In this document: piece by piece, positions 34,579-42,701 of the stretch
How positions within the stretch are numbered: position 1 is the first letter of the stretch
How the letters are laid out: the number at the start of each line of letters is the position of its first letter
Assembly: GCA_036351375.1 (NCBI GenBank)
Contig: JAZBOY010000086.1
Span: 1-59,330, forward strand
Direction of reading: 5' to 3'
Source of the DNA: JANQIO01 sp036351375
GTDB lineage: Bacteria > Pseudomonadota > Gammaproteobacteria > Pseudomonadales > Halieaceae
DNA length: 59,330 nt
Notes under the pieces: model-generated
What the model saw: only the letters and a program-made list of their open reading frames with translations
What the model was told of the DNA's origin: nothing
The model's database searches: none
Position numbers and translations under genes: made by a program

Positions 34579-35346
34579 CTAGGCGGCCCCACCGTCAATC
34601 TTGATCACCGCGCCCGTGGTGTAACCACCGGCGTCGCTGGCCAGGAACAGGGCAGCGCCAACGACTTCCTCGGGCTCGCCGACCCGCCCCAGTGGCACCA
34701 TCTGCTTGAACATCTCCACCACCTCCGGCGTCCAGGCCTTTGATATATCGGTCGCGAACGGCCCCGGCATGATGCAGTTGCAGCGTACCTTCGGCGCATA
34801 GGCGCGAGCGATGGACTGGGTCAGGTTATTGAGGCCGGCCTTGGCGGTACCGTAGGGAACCTCGGTCGGGGTCGGTGATACTGCGGCAATGCTGCTGACA
34901 TTGATGATGCTGCCGCCCTCACCCGCCGCCATGCGTTCTCCCACCACTGCGGACAGCCGGAACGGCCCTGCCAGGTTCACGGCCAGCACCTTGTCCCACA
35001 GTTCCCGGCTGACGCTGGTCAGGGAGGGGTATAGCGGCGACATGCCGGCGTTGTTGACCAGCACATCAATACGTCCGAACCGTTCGTAGACGGCCTCCAC
35101 CAGGGCGTCGCAGGCATCCCAGTCGCCAACATGACAGGCGATGCCGACGCACTGCTGGCCGCTGGCGGCGGCAATGTCTGCTGCGGCGGCGTCACAGGCG
35201 TCCTGTTTGCGGGAACTCACCACCACGCTGGCGCCGGCGGCTGCGAATGCCCGGCTCATGGCCAGGCCAAGGCCACGGCTACCGCCGGTGACCAACACGA
35301 TCTTGCCGCTCAGGTCGAAGAGGGCGGCAATCTTGTCTGCTTGCAT
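34579..35346 (-). CDS. SDR family oxidoreductase (1 of 3)
   Basis: A 255-residue classical short-chain dehydrogenase. The cofactor loop TGGSRGLG starts near residue 20 and NNAG is at about 92-95. The catalytic Ser, Tyr and Lys appear as NVSSIAAVS and PYGTAKAG. The Arg after the first loop (VVSSRKQD) suggests NADPH. It would oxidise or reduce a hydroxyl on a CoA ester, sterol or alcohol. It is the last gene of the minus-strand catabolic run, 10 bp after the next SDR. The C-terminal KIDGG is typical. Confidence 0.9.
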   Translation of the reverse strand: MQADKIAALFDLSGKIVLVTGGSRGLGLAMSRAFAAAGASVVVSSRKQDACDAAAADIAAASGQQCVGIACHVGDWDACDALVEAVYERFGRIDVLVNNAGMSPLYPSLTSVSRELWDKVLAVNLAGPFRLSAVVGERMAAGEGGSIINVSSIAAVSPTPTEVPYGTAKAGLNNLTQSIARAYAPKVRCNCIMPGPFATDISKAWTPEVVEMFKQMVPLGRVGEPEEVVGAALFLASDAGGYTTGAVIKIDGGAA

Positions 35347-35356
35347 GCTTGATTCC

Positions 35357-36133
35357 TCAGGCGTTGCGAATGGTCACGCCACCGTCCACCACCAGCGCGG
35401 AGCCGGTGATAAAACTCGAGGCCGGCAGGGCCAGGTGCAGGATGGCGTGGGCAATTTCTTCCGGGTCGGCGTAGCGGCGCAGCGCTGTCCGGCGCTGGGC
35501 AAAAGTCTGCTTGTCGTCCTCGGGGATGGCCTCGGTGATGCCGGTACGCACCGGTCCCGGGCACACCGCATTCACCGTAATTCCTTCCTTGCCCAGGTCT
35601 ACCGCCAGCGCACGGGTCAGCCCGACAGCGGCGTGTTTGGCCACCACGTAGGCACTGTTGAAACGGGTGGCGCCCAGGCCCTCGGTTGAGGCCAGGTTGA
35701 TGATGCGCGGGTGCTCGGCTTGCCGCAGCGCCGGCAGCGCGGTGCGCGCCGCCCAGGCCTGGGCTTCTACCATCACGGCGAGCGACGCGTCCCAGGAGGC
35801 GGCGTAGTCTTCCGCGTCGATGGCCGCGGGGATGGCAAAACCGGCGTTGTTGACCAGGATATCGAGGCCACCGAGGGTGTGGACGGCGGCAGCGACCACC
35901 TCAGACACACGCTCGCGCTGGCTGAGGTCAACCTCGAACGCGCTCACTGTGCCGCCCACCGCGGCAATTTCCTCGCGAAGGGAATCGAGCGCTTCGGCAT
36001 TGCGGTCCAGCAGCGCCAGCGTTGCGCCCTCGTCCGCAAACAGGCAGGCGGTGGCCCGGCCGATACCACTGGCGGCGCCGGTGACAATCACCCGGCTCCC
36101 TTCGACGGAGCGGCTCAGCTTGCTCAGTGGCAT
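35357..36133 (-). CDS. SDR family oxidoreductase (2 of 3)
   Basis: A 258-residue classical SDR. TGAASGIG forms the dinucleotide loop, and the acidic residue in ALLDRNAEA after beta-2 suggests NAD(H). NNAGFAI follows, with the catalytic NLASTEG Ser and AYVVAKHA Tyr/Lys. Probably an NAD-dependent alcohol or 3-hydroxyacyl dehydrogenase. It is spaced 10 and 15 bp from its SDR neighbours, so it is co-transcribed with them. The three SDRs are diverged from one another, which argues against a recent local duplication. Confidence 0.9.
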   Translation of the reverse strand: MPLSKLSRSVEGSRVIVTGAASGIGRATACLFADEGATLALLDRNAEALDSLREEIAAVGGTVSAFEVDLSQRERVSEVVAAAVHTLGGLDILVNNAGFAIPAAIDAEDYAASWDASLAVMVEAQAWAARTALPALRQAEHPRIINLASTEGLGATRFNSAYVVAKHAAVGLTRALAVDLGKEGITVNAVCPGPVRTGITEAIPEDDKQTFAQRRTALRRYADPEEIAHAILHLALPASSFITGSALVVDGGVTIRNA

Positions 36134-36148
36134 AGTCGCGCGACCCGA

Positions 36149-36931
36149 CTACGAGGCCGCGATCACGCCACCGTCCATGACGATGGTGTGGCCGCACAGG
36201 TAGTTGCTGGCCTTTGAACACAGGTAGATGGTGGTGCCGGCGGCGTCCTCGGGGCGACCCAGGCGGCGGATCGGTTGCTCCACCTCCATTTCCTCAGGGT
36301 CTTCCGGCAGCAGGAAGGCGGTCATCTTGCTGGGGAAGAAGCCGGGGGCGATACCGTTGATATTAATGTGCTCCGGGCCCAGATCCGCGGCCATATGCCG
36401 GGTCAGCTGGATGACGGCGGCCTTGCTCGCCGAGTAGGAGTAATTGTTCATACCCGGGTGAGTGATGCCGTTGATGGATGCGATGTTGACCACCCGCGCC
36501 GGGTCTTCCTTGCTGCCCGCTGACCGCAGTGCCGGCAGCAGGCGTTGGGTGAGGAAAAATATCGACTTCACGTTGAGGTCCATCACCTTGTCCCAACCGG
36601 CTTCCGGGAACTCATCCACCGGCGCACCCCAGGTGGCACCTGCATTGTTGATCAGGATGTCGATCTTGCCCTCCTCGGCCAGCACGGCATCGGCAAAGGC
36701 GTTGACCCCGTCCATGCTGGACAGGTCGGACTGGATAGCGACACAGCTACCCGACCCCGCTGCTATCTCGTTCAGTGCCGCCGCCGTCTCATCCAGCTGC
36801 GGCTGCTTGCGGGCGGTGATATAGGTCTTCACACCGTTCTCGACAAAGCCGCGGGCAATCATGGCACCGATGCCGGTACTGCCGCCGGTCACCACGGCTA
36901 CCTTGCCGCTGACATCAAACAAATCCTTCAT
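36149..36931 (-). CDS. SDR family oxidoreductase (3 of 3)
   Basis: A 260-residue classical SDR with TGGSTGIG, an Arg-Lys after beta-2 (ITARKQPQ, NADPH-like), NNAGATWG, NIASING and YSYSASKAA. The late region GIAPGFFPSKMT is usual for the family. The ATG at 36931 follows GGAGGAG closely; a longer in-frame start adds ten residues without family support. A 105-bp spacer with no evident hairpin separates it from the acyl-CoA dehydrogenase gene upstream. Its role is probably redox at a hydroxyl/keto group of the same catabolic pathway. Confidence 0.9.
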   Translation of the reverse strand: MKDLFDVSGKVAVVTGGSTGIGAMIARGFVENGVKTYITARKQPQLDETAAALNEIAAGSGSCVAIQSDLSSMDGVNAFADAVLAEEGKIDILINNAGATWGAPVDEFPEAGWDKVMDLNVKSIFFLTQRLLPALRSAGSKEDPARVVNIASINGITHPGMNNYSYSASKAAVIQLTRHMAADLGPEHININGIAPGFFPSKMTAFLLPEDPEEMEVEQPIRRLGRPEDAAGTTIYLCSKASNYLCGHTIVMDGGVIAAS

Positions 36932-37036
36932 CTCTCCTCCCATCAAATGGGGACGCACCACCTTATCGAGCGAAAAAGTGTTGCCCCGTTCCAGTCGTTC
37001 TGCTTAACCAGTCAAAAACGTGGGCTGTCGCCGTTT

Positions 37037-38179
37037 TCAGGCGGCATCCAGCAGCAGCGCGGCCAGTCGCTTGCGGTGATGCCAGGCATCGCCGAACTGT
37101 TGCTGGGCATACTGGGCCCGGCGGATATAGAGCTGGGCGTCGCACTCGTAGGTAAAGCCCATGCCCCCGTGGAATTGCACGGCGCGGTCGCCGGCAAAGG
37201 TAAGCGCCTCCACGGCCTGGGCCTTGGCCATGCGGCAGGCTATCTCGGTATCGGTATCCAGCTCGCCGGTGGCCTCTGTCTCGTCCAGCAACGTTGCTGC
37301 GTGGTAGATCAGGCTGCGCGCCGAATCCAGCTGGCAGAGCATCTCCACCGTCGGATGCTTCAGCGCCTGGTAGGAACCGATGAGCTGGCCGAACTGCTTA
37401 CGGGTCTTCAGGTAGTCCACCACCGTATCCAGGCAGGCGCCGGTGCTGCCGGTGGCTTCCGCCGCCACCAGCAGGGCACCCAGCAGACCCAGGTCGCGCA
37501 GCACCGCGTTGGCGCCGGCACCATCCAGCAGCTGCGCGGCGGGCACGCTCACCCCGTTGAAGCTGACCCGGGCGGCGCGCTTGGTTTCATCCAGCAGGGT
37601 ATGCGGCTGTATGGCATCGGCAGCGAGCTGGTCGCGGTTTACCAGCAGCAGCGCACTTTCGCCTTGCAGCTCGCACCAGGCCACAAACAGCTGCGCCACG
37701 CCGGCATCGGCCACAAACCATTTCTCACCTTCTAGGACAATGTTGTCACCGTCGCGACGGGCCGCGCAGTGGGTAGTGGGTGCACCCCAGTCACCGCCGT
37801 CGAGCAGCGCCAGGGTGGCCGGCGTGCCGGCAGCAAGCTGCGGCAGCCACTGCTCCTTGTGTGCTGACTGGCCGGCGCGCAGGATGGCCTGGGCCGCAAG
37901 GGTAGTGCTGAACAGAGGCGTCGACAGCAGGGCCCGGCCCATGCTCTCGGCAATCGGCACGATACTGCCGAAGCCGAGGCCGGCACCGCCAAACTCCTCG
38001 GGAATGGCCAGTGATGGCCAGCCCAGGGCCACCATTTCTTCCCAGGTGCCAGGGTCGTAGCCATGTTCGCTGTCCAGCAGTGCGCGCACTGCGGATACCG
38101 GGGATTTTTCCCGGCAGAACTCCCGGGCGCTGTCGAGAATCATGGCCTGTTCGTCGCTGAAACTCAGTGCGTTAGACAT
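37037..38179 (-). CDS. Acyl-CoA dehydrogenase, probable non-catalytic partner subunit
   Basis: A 380-residue ACAD-fold protein (N-terminal alpha domain, middle beta domain with TLALLDGGDWG, C-terminal helical domain with KTRKQFGQLIGSYQALKH). Where active enzymes have a catalytic Glu, it seems to lack one: the helix reads LGLLGALLVAAEATG, and the C-terminal YEGT-like site is missing. Its partner gene, 11 bp upstream, keeps the Glu-Arg. This resembles the alpha2-beta2 heteromeric acyl-CoA dehydrogenases of actinobacterial sterol side-chain degradation. The start at 38179 (MSNALSFSDEQ) matches the family; upstream sequence in frame overlaps the partner gene. Confidence 0.87.
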   Translation of the reverse strand: MSNALSFSDEQAMILDSAREFCREKSPVSAVRALLDSEHGYDPGTWEEMVALGWPSLAIPEEFGGAGLGFGSIVPIAESMGRALLSTPLFSTTLAAQAILRAGQSAHKEQWLPQLAAGTPATLALLDGGDWGAPTTHCAARRDGDNIVLEGEKWFVADAGVAQLFVAWCELQGESALLLVNRDQLAADAIQPHTLLDETKRAARVSFNGVSVPAAQLLDGAGANAVLRDLGLLGALLVAAEATGSTGACLDTVVDYLKTRKQFGQLIGSYQALKHPTVEMLCQLDSARSLIYHAATLLDETEATGELDTDTEIACRMAKAQAVEALTFAGDRAVQFHGGMGFTYECDAQLYIRRAQYAQQQFGDAWHHRKRLAALLLDAA

Positions 38180-38190
38180 ATCGACTCCCT

Positions 38191-39408
38191 CTACTTCGGC
38201 AGGCCGAGCACGTGCTCGCCCACGATGTTGGCCTGGATCTGGCTGGTACCCCCGCCGATGGTGGTGGAGAAATTGTTGAGATAGGCGCGCTGCCAGAAGC
38301 CGGCGTCCAGCGCGTTGCCATCGCCGACGTACAGGCCGCCGTGGGCACCCTGGGCCGCCACCGCAAGCTTGCGCATGCGGCGGGCGTATTCGCTGCTGCG
38401 CAGCTTCCCGGAGAGGTTGAGGGAGAACGGATAGTCCGAGGTCAGGGCGGGAATGCCGGCGCGGCGATTGCTGAGCCCCTGGGCCTTTTCCTCGATCATC
38501 AGCTTCACCAGCTCGTCGCGAATCACCGGGTCTTCCAGCAGCGGCTGGCCGTCGCGGGTTACGCCTTTCAGGCATTCGATGACGTCGTCGATGACCACTC
38601 GCACCTGCATCAGGCCCCCGGCTGCGCCGGCCTCGGCACCGCGCTCGTACTGCAGGGTCTGCATGGCGATCTTCCAGCCTTCGCCCTCCTCGCCCATCAA
38701 ACAGCTGGCGGGAATGCGAGCATCGGTGAAGAAGGTTTCGGTGAAGCCGTACTCGCCGGTGAGCTTCTGGATTGGCCTTGGGTCGATGCCATCGACCTGC
38801 ATCGGCGACAGGAAGAATGACAGCCCGTCGTACTTGCGCTCTGCCTCGGGGTTAGTGCGCGCCAGCAGGATCATGTACTTCGCGTAGTTCCCCATGGTGG
38901 TCCAGATCTTGGTGCCGTTGATCACGTATTCGTCGCCGTCTCTTACGGCGCGGGTCTGCACGTTGCCGAGGTCGGAACCGTGGTCGGGTTCGGAGAAGCC
39001 CTGGCACCAGATGTCTTCCGCACTGAGAATATTCTTCAGGTATTTCTGCTTCTCTTCCTCGGTGCCCCGGTGCAGGATCAGCGGCCCGGCCCAGCCGAGA
39101 CCGATCACGTTGAAAGCAATCGGCACTGCCGCCCGGCGCATCTCGGCATCGGCAATCACCTGGAACACCGCCGGCACACCCTGGCCACCGTATTCTTTTG
39201 GCCAGGCCATACCCAGGTAGCCGGCAGACCACAGCTTGTACTGCCACTCACGCAGGAAATCGAGTTGCTGGTCGGAGCCCACTTCCATGAATGTCTGTGG
39301 CAGCAGGAAACCCGGGTCTGCAGGCTTGTTGTCTTTCAGCCAGGCAGCCACCTGGCCGCGGAATTCGTCGAGTTCGTTTTGCGAAGGTGCGTCTACGGCA
39401 CTGTTCAT
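38191..39408 (-). CDS. Acyl-CoA dehydrogenase, catalytic-type subunit
   Basis: A 405-residue ACAD. The FAD/substrate loops CQGFSEPDHGSDLGN (about 135-150) and NGTKIWTTMGNYA (about 164-176) are intact. The catalytic base is probably Glu255 in LQYERG, the isovaleryl-CoA-dehydrogenase position, since the C-terminal site reads GGGTSQIQ with no Glu. The product would be an alpha,beta-unsaturated acyl-CoA, with electrons going to ETF. Pairing with the following Glu-less ACAD suggests a heterotetramer. The start overlaps the GST stop by 4 bp. Confidence 0.9.
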   Translation of the reverse strand: MNSAVDAPSQNELDEFRGQVAAWLKDNKPADPGFLLPQTFMEVGSDQQLDFLREWQYKLWSAGYLGMAWPKEYGGQGVPAVFQVIADAEMRRAAVPIAFNVIGLGWAGPLILHRGTEEEKQKYLKNILSAEDIWCQGFSEPDHGSDLGNVQTRAVRDGDEYVINGTKIWTTMGNYAKYMILLARTNPEAERKYDGLSFFLSPMQVDGIDPRPIQKLTGEYGFTETFFTDARIPASCLMGEEGEGWKIAMQTLQYERGAEAGAAGGLMQVRVVIDDVIECLKGVTRDGQPLLEDPVIRDELVKLMIEEKAQGLSNRRAGIPALTSDYPFSLNLSGKLRSSEYARRMRKLAVAAQGAHGGLYVGDGNALDAGFWQRAYLNNFSTTIGGGTSQIQANIVGEHVLGLPK

Positions 39409-40076
39409 GACTCGTCCTCCCTAATAAAGTCTTCCGCCTTACTGCCACCGTCGTCGCCGATCGCGTCGGCGCGCTGGAAGGCGGGTCGCGCCCGCAGCCG
39501 GTCCAGGTAGGCGGCGGTCTGGGGCCTGAATTCGCGCCCGCAGGCTTCTCCCAGCTTCAGGGTGTCCGCCAGGTAGAGCGCGTAGCCCACTGCGATGTCG
39601 GCTACGGTGAAGCGATTGTCCACCAGCCACTCGTGGTTCTCCAGGTGGGTATCGAGCCGCCGCAGGCGCGCGTAGAACCATTTGCCGTAGTCCACCGCCA
39701 CCGGCTGTTTTTCTGGAGTCGGCTCCAGGTGGAAGTAGCGCATGGCGATGGTCTGCGGAAACGTCAGCGTGGCGTCGGAATGGTACAGCCAGTTCAGGTA
39801 GTTGCCGTATTCCGGGTGGTCGGCCTTGAGGCCGAAATCCCACTGCTGGTAGCGGTCTACCAGGTAGTGGCAGATCGCGCTGGACTCGGTCATATCTGCG
39901 TCGCCGTCCTTCAGGAACGGGATCGTTCCCAGCGGATTCACCTCCAGGTATTCCTTCTCGAAGATACGCGGCGGGAACTGCATCACGTGGATATCGTAAT
40001 CGAGCCCCATCTCTTCCAGGGCCCACACCGCGCGCAGGGAGCGCGCGCCGCGGCAATGCCAGAGCTTCATGGTCAT
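39405..40076 (-). CDS. Glutathione S-transferase family protein
   Basis: A 223-residue GST. The thioredoxin domain runs from MTMKLWHCRGARSLRAVWALEEM (Ser in ARSLRA as the candidate catalytic residue) through NPLGTIPFL with the cis-Pro to TESSAICHYL. The C-terminal alpha domain holds FTVADIAVGYAL. GSTs in catabolic operons often process epoxides or reactive acyl intermediates, but no substrate is evident. A GGGAG site 6 bases before 40076 supports this start. It lies between two acyl-CoA dehydrogenases, overlapping one of them. Confidence 0.88.
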   Translation of the reverse strand: MTMKLWHCRGARSLRAVWALEEMGLDYDIHVMQFPPRIFEKEYLEVNPLGTIPFLKDGDADMTESSAICHYLVDRYQQWDFGLKADHPEYGNYLNWLYHSDATLTFPQTIAMRYFHLEPTPEKQPVAVDYGKWFYARLRRLDTHLENHEWLVDNRFTVADIAVGYALYLADTLKLGEACGREFRPQTAAYLDRLRARPAFQRADAIGDDGGSKAEDFIREDES

Positions 40077-40108
40077 CTCATTCTCCCAACATGCCCGCTC
40101 AGGGCTGT

Positions 40109-41281
40109 TTACAGTTTGTACTGGCGCGCCGCCAGGTCGCGCATGATTTCTTCCGAGCCGCCGCCGATGGCGTTGACGCGCACTTCCCGGTAGATACGTT
40201 CCACCCGGCTACCGCGCATATAACCGATGCCGCCGAGAATCTGCATCGCCTCGCGGGCGCAGAACTCCATGGTCTCGCTGGCCTGCACTTTCAGCAGAGC
40301 GATATCGCCCGGGTCCGGGTTGCCGGCCTCTATCGCCTCGTAGCAGGCGCGAATGTAGGCCTGGGTGGCATTGAGTTTCTGCTTCATCATGGCGATCTTG
40401 TGACGAATCACCTGATGATCCGCCAAACGCTTGCCGAAGGTGTTGCGGTCACGCGCCCACTCTACCGCCTCTTCCAGGCAGACCCGGCCCAGCGCCTCCA
40501 TGCCGGCGGCCATGGCCATGCGTTCGCCGTTGAAGTTGGTCATGATGACCAGGAAGCCCTTGTTCTCCTCCCCGATCAGGTTCTCCACCGGCACCCGCAC
40601 GTTGTCGAAGTACAGCGTCGCGGTGTCCGAGGCCCACCAGCCCTGTTTGCGGTCCAGGGCAGTGCGCGAAAAGCCCTCGGCGTCGGTGGGAATCAGCAGC
40701 ATGGAAACGCCTCCCGCCCCTTCGACGCCGGTGCGCACTGCGGTCGATACCCAGTTGGCGCGCATGCCGCCGGTGATATAGGTCTTGGAGCCGTTGACGA
40801 TGAAATGATCGCCGTCGCGCACGGCAGTGGTTTTCAGCTGGGCCACGTCGGAACCGCCGCCGGGCTCGGTGATGCCCAGTGAAATATGCTTCTCACCGCG
40901 CAGCACTGGCGGCGCGACTTCCTGCTTCATCCAGTCCGGCCCCCAGTTGATCACAGGTGGCAGGCCGATGCCGTGCACCATCAGGCTGGCGTTGACGCCG
41001 CCGACACTGTGGCGCGCCAGTTCCTCGTTGGTAATCCAGCCGTACCAGGAATCGATGCCCTCCTGCACGCCGCCGTACTCCTCCGGGTAGCTGAGCCCCA
41101 GCAAACCCACTTCGGCAGCCTTGGGCCACAAGTCCATGGGGATTTCCCCGGCCTCATCCCACTCCTCTGCATACGGCATGATCTCGGTATCGATAAACCG
41201 CCGCAGCTGGGTGCGCCAGGCCTCGTGCTCCTCGGTCAGGTGCGGGTTGGGCAGGCGGGCGGAATCAAAATCCAGCGACAT
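40109..41281 (-). CDS. Acyl-CoA dehydrogenase
   Basis: A 390-residue ACAD with all usual parts: LSYPEEYGG, LGITEPGGGSDVAQLKTTA, VNGSKTYITGGMRANW and NTFGKRLADHQVIRHK. The catalytic Glu is likely in FNGERMAMAAG. The C-terminus is GGGSEEIMRDLAARQYKL, typical of the medium/short-chain branch. It would introduce a double bond in an acyl-CoA as one round of beta-oxidation. It lies 32 bp upstream of the GST gene and 12 bp downstream of the alanine dehydrogenase-like gene in the same run. Confidence 0.92.
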   Translation of the reverse strand: MSLDFDSARLPNPHLTEEHEAWRTQLRRFIDTEIMPYAEEWDEAGEIPMDLWPKAAEVGLLGLSYPEEYGGVQEGIDSWYGWITNEELARHSVGGVNASLMVHGIGLPPVINWGPDWMKQEVAPPVLRGEKHISLGITEPGGGSDVAQLKTTAVRDGDHFIVNGSKTYITGGMRANWVSTAVRTGVEGAGGVSMLLIPTDAEGFSRTALDRKQGWWASDTATLYFDNVRVPVENLIGEENKGFLVIMTNFNGERMAMAAGMEALGRVCLEEAVEWARDRNTFGKRLADHQVIRHKIAMMKQKLNATQAYIRACYEAIEAGNPDPGDIALLKVQASETMEFCAREAMQILGGIGYMRGSRVERIYREVRVNAIGGGSEEIMRDLAARQYKL

Positions 41282-41293
41282 GTCACTCTCCTG

Positions 41294-42697
41294 TTATTCA
41301 AACGGGCCACACACCAGGGCACGCTTTACCCCGGGGGCCAGGTTCTCGAGGCCGGCAATCAGCTGCTCAGGCCCCAGCAATACGTCGCGAATCTGCCCGG
41401 AATAGCGCAGCGCAGTCTCGCGCATCATGCCCATCATCGGCCAACCCCACAGGGACGACACGGTCACGCCACTGTGGACGAAATGAGGGTCGGTAAGAAA
41501 AGTGCAGCTCAGCACGGCTTCCACCGGGGAGCGGTTGGTGGGGCTGCCGCCCACCAGGTCGATCACCACGGAGCCGTCGGGCACCAGGGTCTCCAGGTGA
41601 TGATTGCTCACCAGGAAGTTGAGGCCCCTCAGTTCCCTGGGTTGTTCGGCGCCGTTGACCACCAGGTCGACATCGCGCAGCCAGTAGCTGATGCGGCCGT
41701 CCATGGTGTGGGTTCGGCCCAGCACATTCACGCAGCCAACACCCTGGGCGTTGAGTTCGTGTATCGCGCCCTGCCCCACATTGCCGTAGCCCAGCACCAC
41801 CACCCTGGCGTGGCGCAGGTCGATATCGGGCTTGTTCTTCTTCAGCAACTCCACGCCGTAGCGGGCGCCGGCCCGGCCTGTCTCATGCAGGCACTGGATG
41901 CGCCGCATGCCGAATGGGTGCGGCGGGTGCTGGGCCCGGTAGGCAGTAATGGCGTCAGCGCCCTGCTCCCGTTCAAACTGCGCGAGATCGAACAGGCGAC
42001 AGCCGTCCTGCTCCAGGCGCGCCAGCAGGCTGTGCCGGTCGACAAAGCTGTCACTGTCGTAGAAGTACAGTGCCTCGGTGCCCAACTTGTTGAGCTCTTC
42101 GTACTGCGAGTCGCCCTGCAGGACATCCAGCGAGCGCGGGTCCCGGTTGCCGGCCCGGCGAATCGCCGCGTCCAGTCGGGGACTCCACTGCAGCACCCGC
42201 ACCCGGGTGCCGCCAATGGTGTTGTCGTCCATGATGGGGGTCAGCGCCGCGTTCATCGCCACCCGGCCGAGGATTCGCAAATCGGTCTGGGACTTGGGTG
42301 ACTCCAGCACCTCTTCCATGGCGATCACGTTGATACGGTGCTTCTGCAACAGCGCGGCGCGCTCGGGATAGGAGTGAAAGTGCGCCATGCAAAACAGGGT
42401 GCAGCCCGGCGCCATCTCAGGGATGGATTCCATGGCGGGGCCCTTGAACTTGATCAGCAGGTCCTTGTCCCGGTAAATCTCCTGCACGCTCTCGAATCGG
42501 GCACCGGCGGCCAGGTATTCCTCGTCGCTGAAGCCCACACCCTCGCCGGCGCCGTTTTCCACAGCCACGTCGATGCCGGCCTCCACCAACGCCCGAACAT
42601 CTTCCGGCACCAGCGCCACGCGCCTCTCGAGGCCCCCGGGGTTCTCAGGCGATTCGCATTCACGGACCAGGCCGATACGTTGGAAACTGCCCGCCAT
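41294..42697 (-). CDS. Alanine dehydrogenase/PNT-family dehydrogenase, LKR-like
   Basis: A 467-residue protein. The N-terminal domain (RIGLVRECESPENPGGLERRVALVPEDV, FKGPAMESIPE, HFHSYPERAALL) resembles alanine dehydrogenase/transhydrogenase and lysine-ketoglutarate reductase. The Rossmann domain has VVVLGYGNVGQG near residue 300. Relatives reductively couple amino acids to keto acids or oxidise them. It is longer than alanine dehydrogenase (about 370), and a C-terminal extension ends WPMMGMMRETALRYSG. Why it sits in an acyl-CoA operon is unclear. The ATG at 42697 is 4 bp after the carboxyltransferase stop, indicating coupling. Confidence 0.72.
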   Translation of the reverse strand: MAGSFQRIGLVRECESPENPGGLERRVALVPEDVRALVEAGIDVAVENGAGEGVGFSDEEYLAAGARFESVQEIYRDKDLLIKFKGPAMESIPEMAPGCTLFCMAHFHSYPERAALLQKHRINVIAMEEVLESPKSQTDLRILGRVAMNAALTPIMDDNTIGGTRVRVLQWSPRLDAAIRRAGNRDPRSLDVLQGDSQYEELNKLGTEALYFYDSDSFVDRHSLLARLEQDGCRLFDLAQFEREQGADAITAYRAQHPPHPFGMRRIQCLHETGRAGARYGVELLKKNKPDIDLRHARVVVLGYGNVGQGAIHELNAQGVGCVNVLGRTHTMDGRISYWLRDVDLVVNGAEQPRELRGLNFLVSNHHLETLVPDGSVVIDLVGGSPTNRSPVEAVLSCTFLTDPHFVHSGVTVSSLWGWPMMGMMRETALRYSGQIRDVLLGPEQLIAGLENLAPGVKRALVCGPFE

Positions 42698-42701
42698 CGC
42701 C

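Noticed and set aside
34579..36931. Recent tandem duplication of SDR genes
   Set aside because: The three proteins differ in cofactor loop, active-site context and C-terminus, so they are old paralogues or separately recruited.
37037..38575. Longer 512-residue form of the acyl-CoA dehydrogenase
   Set aside because: The extra N-terminus is arginine/glycine-rich antisense-like sequence inside the preceding gene; the family start is MSNALSFSDEQ at 38179.
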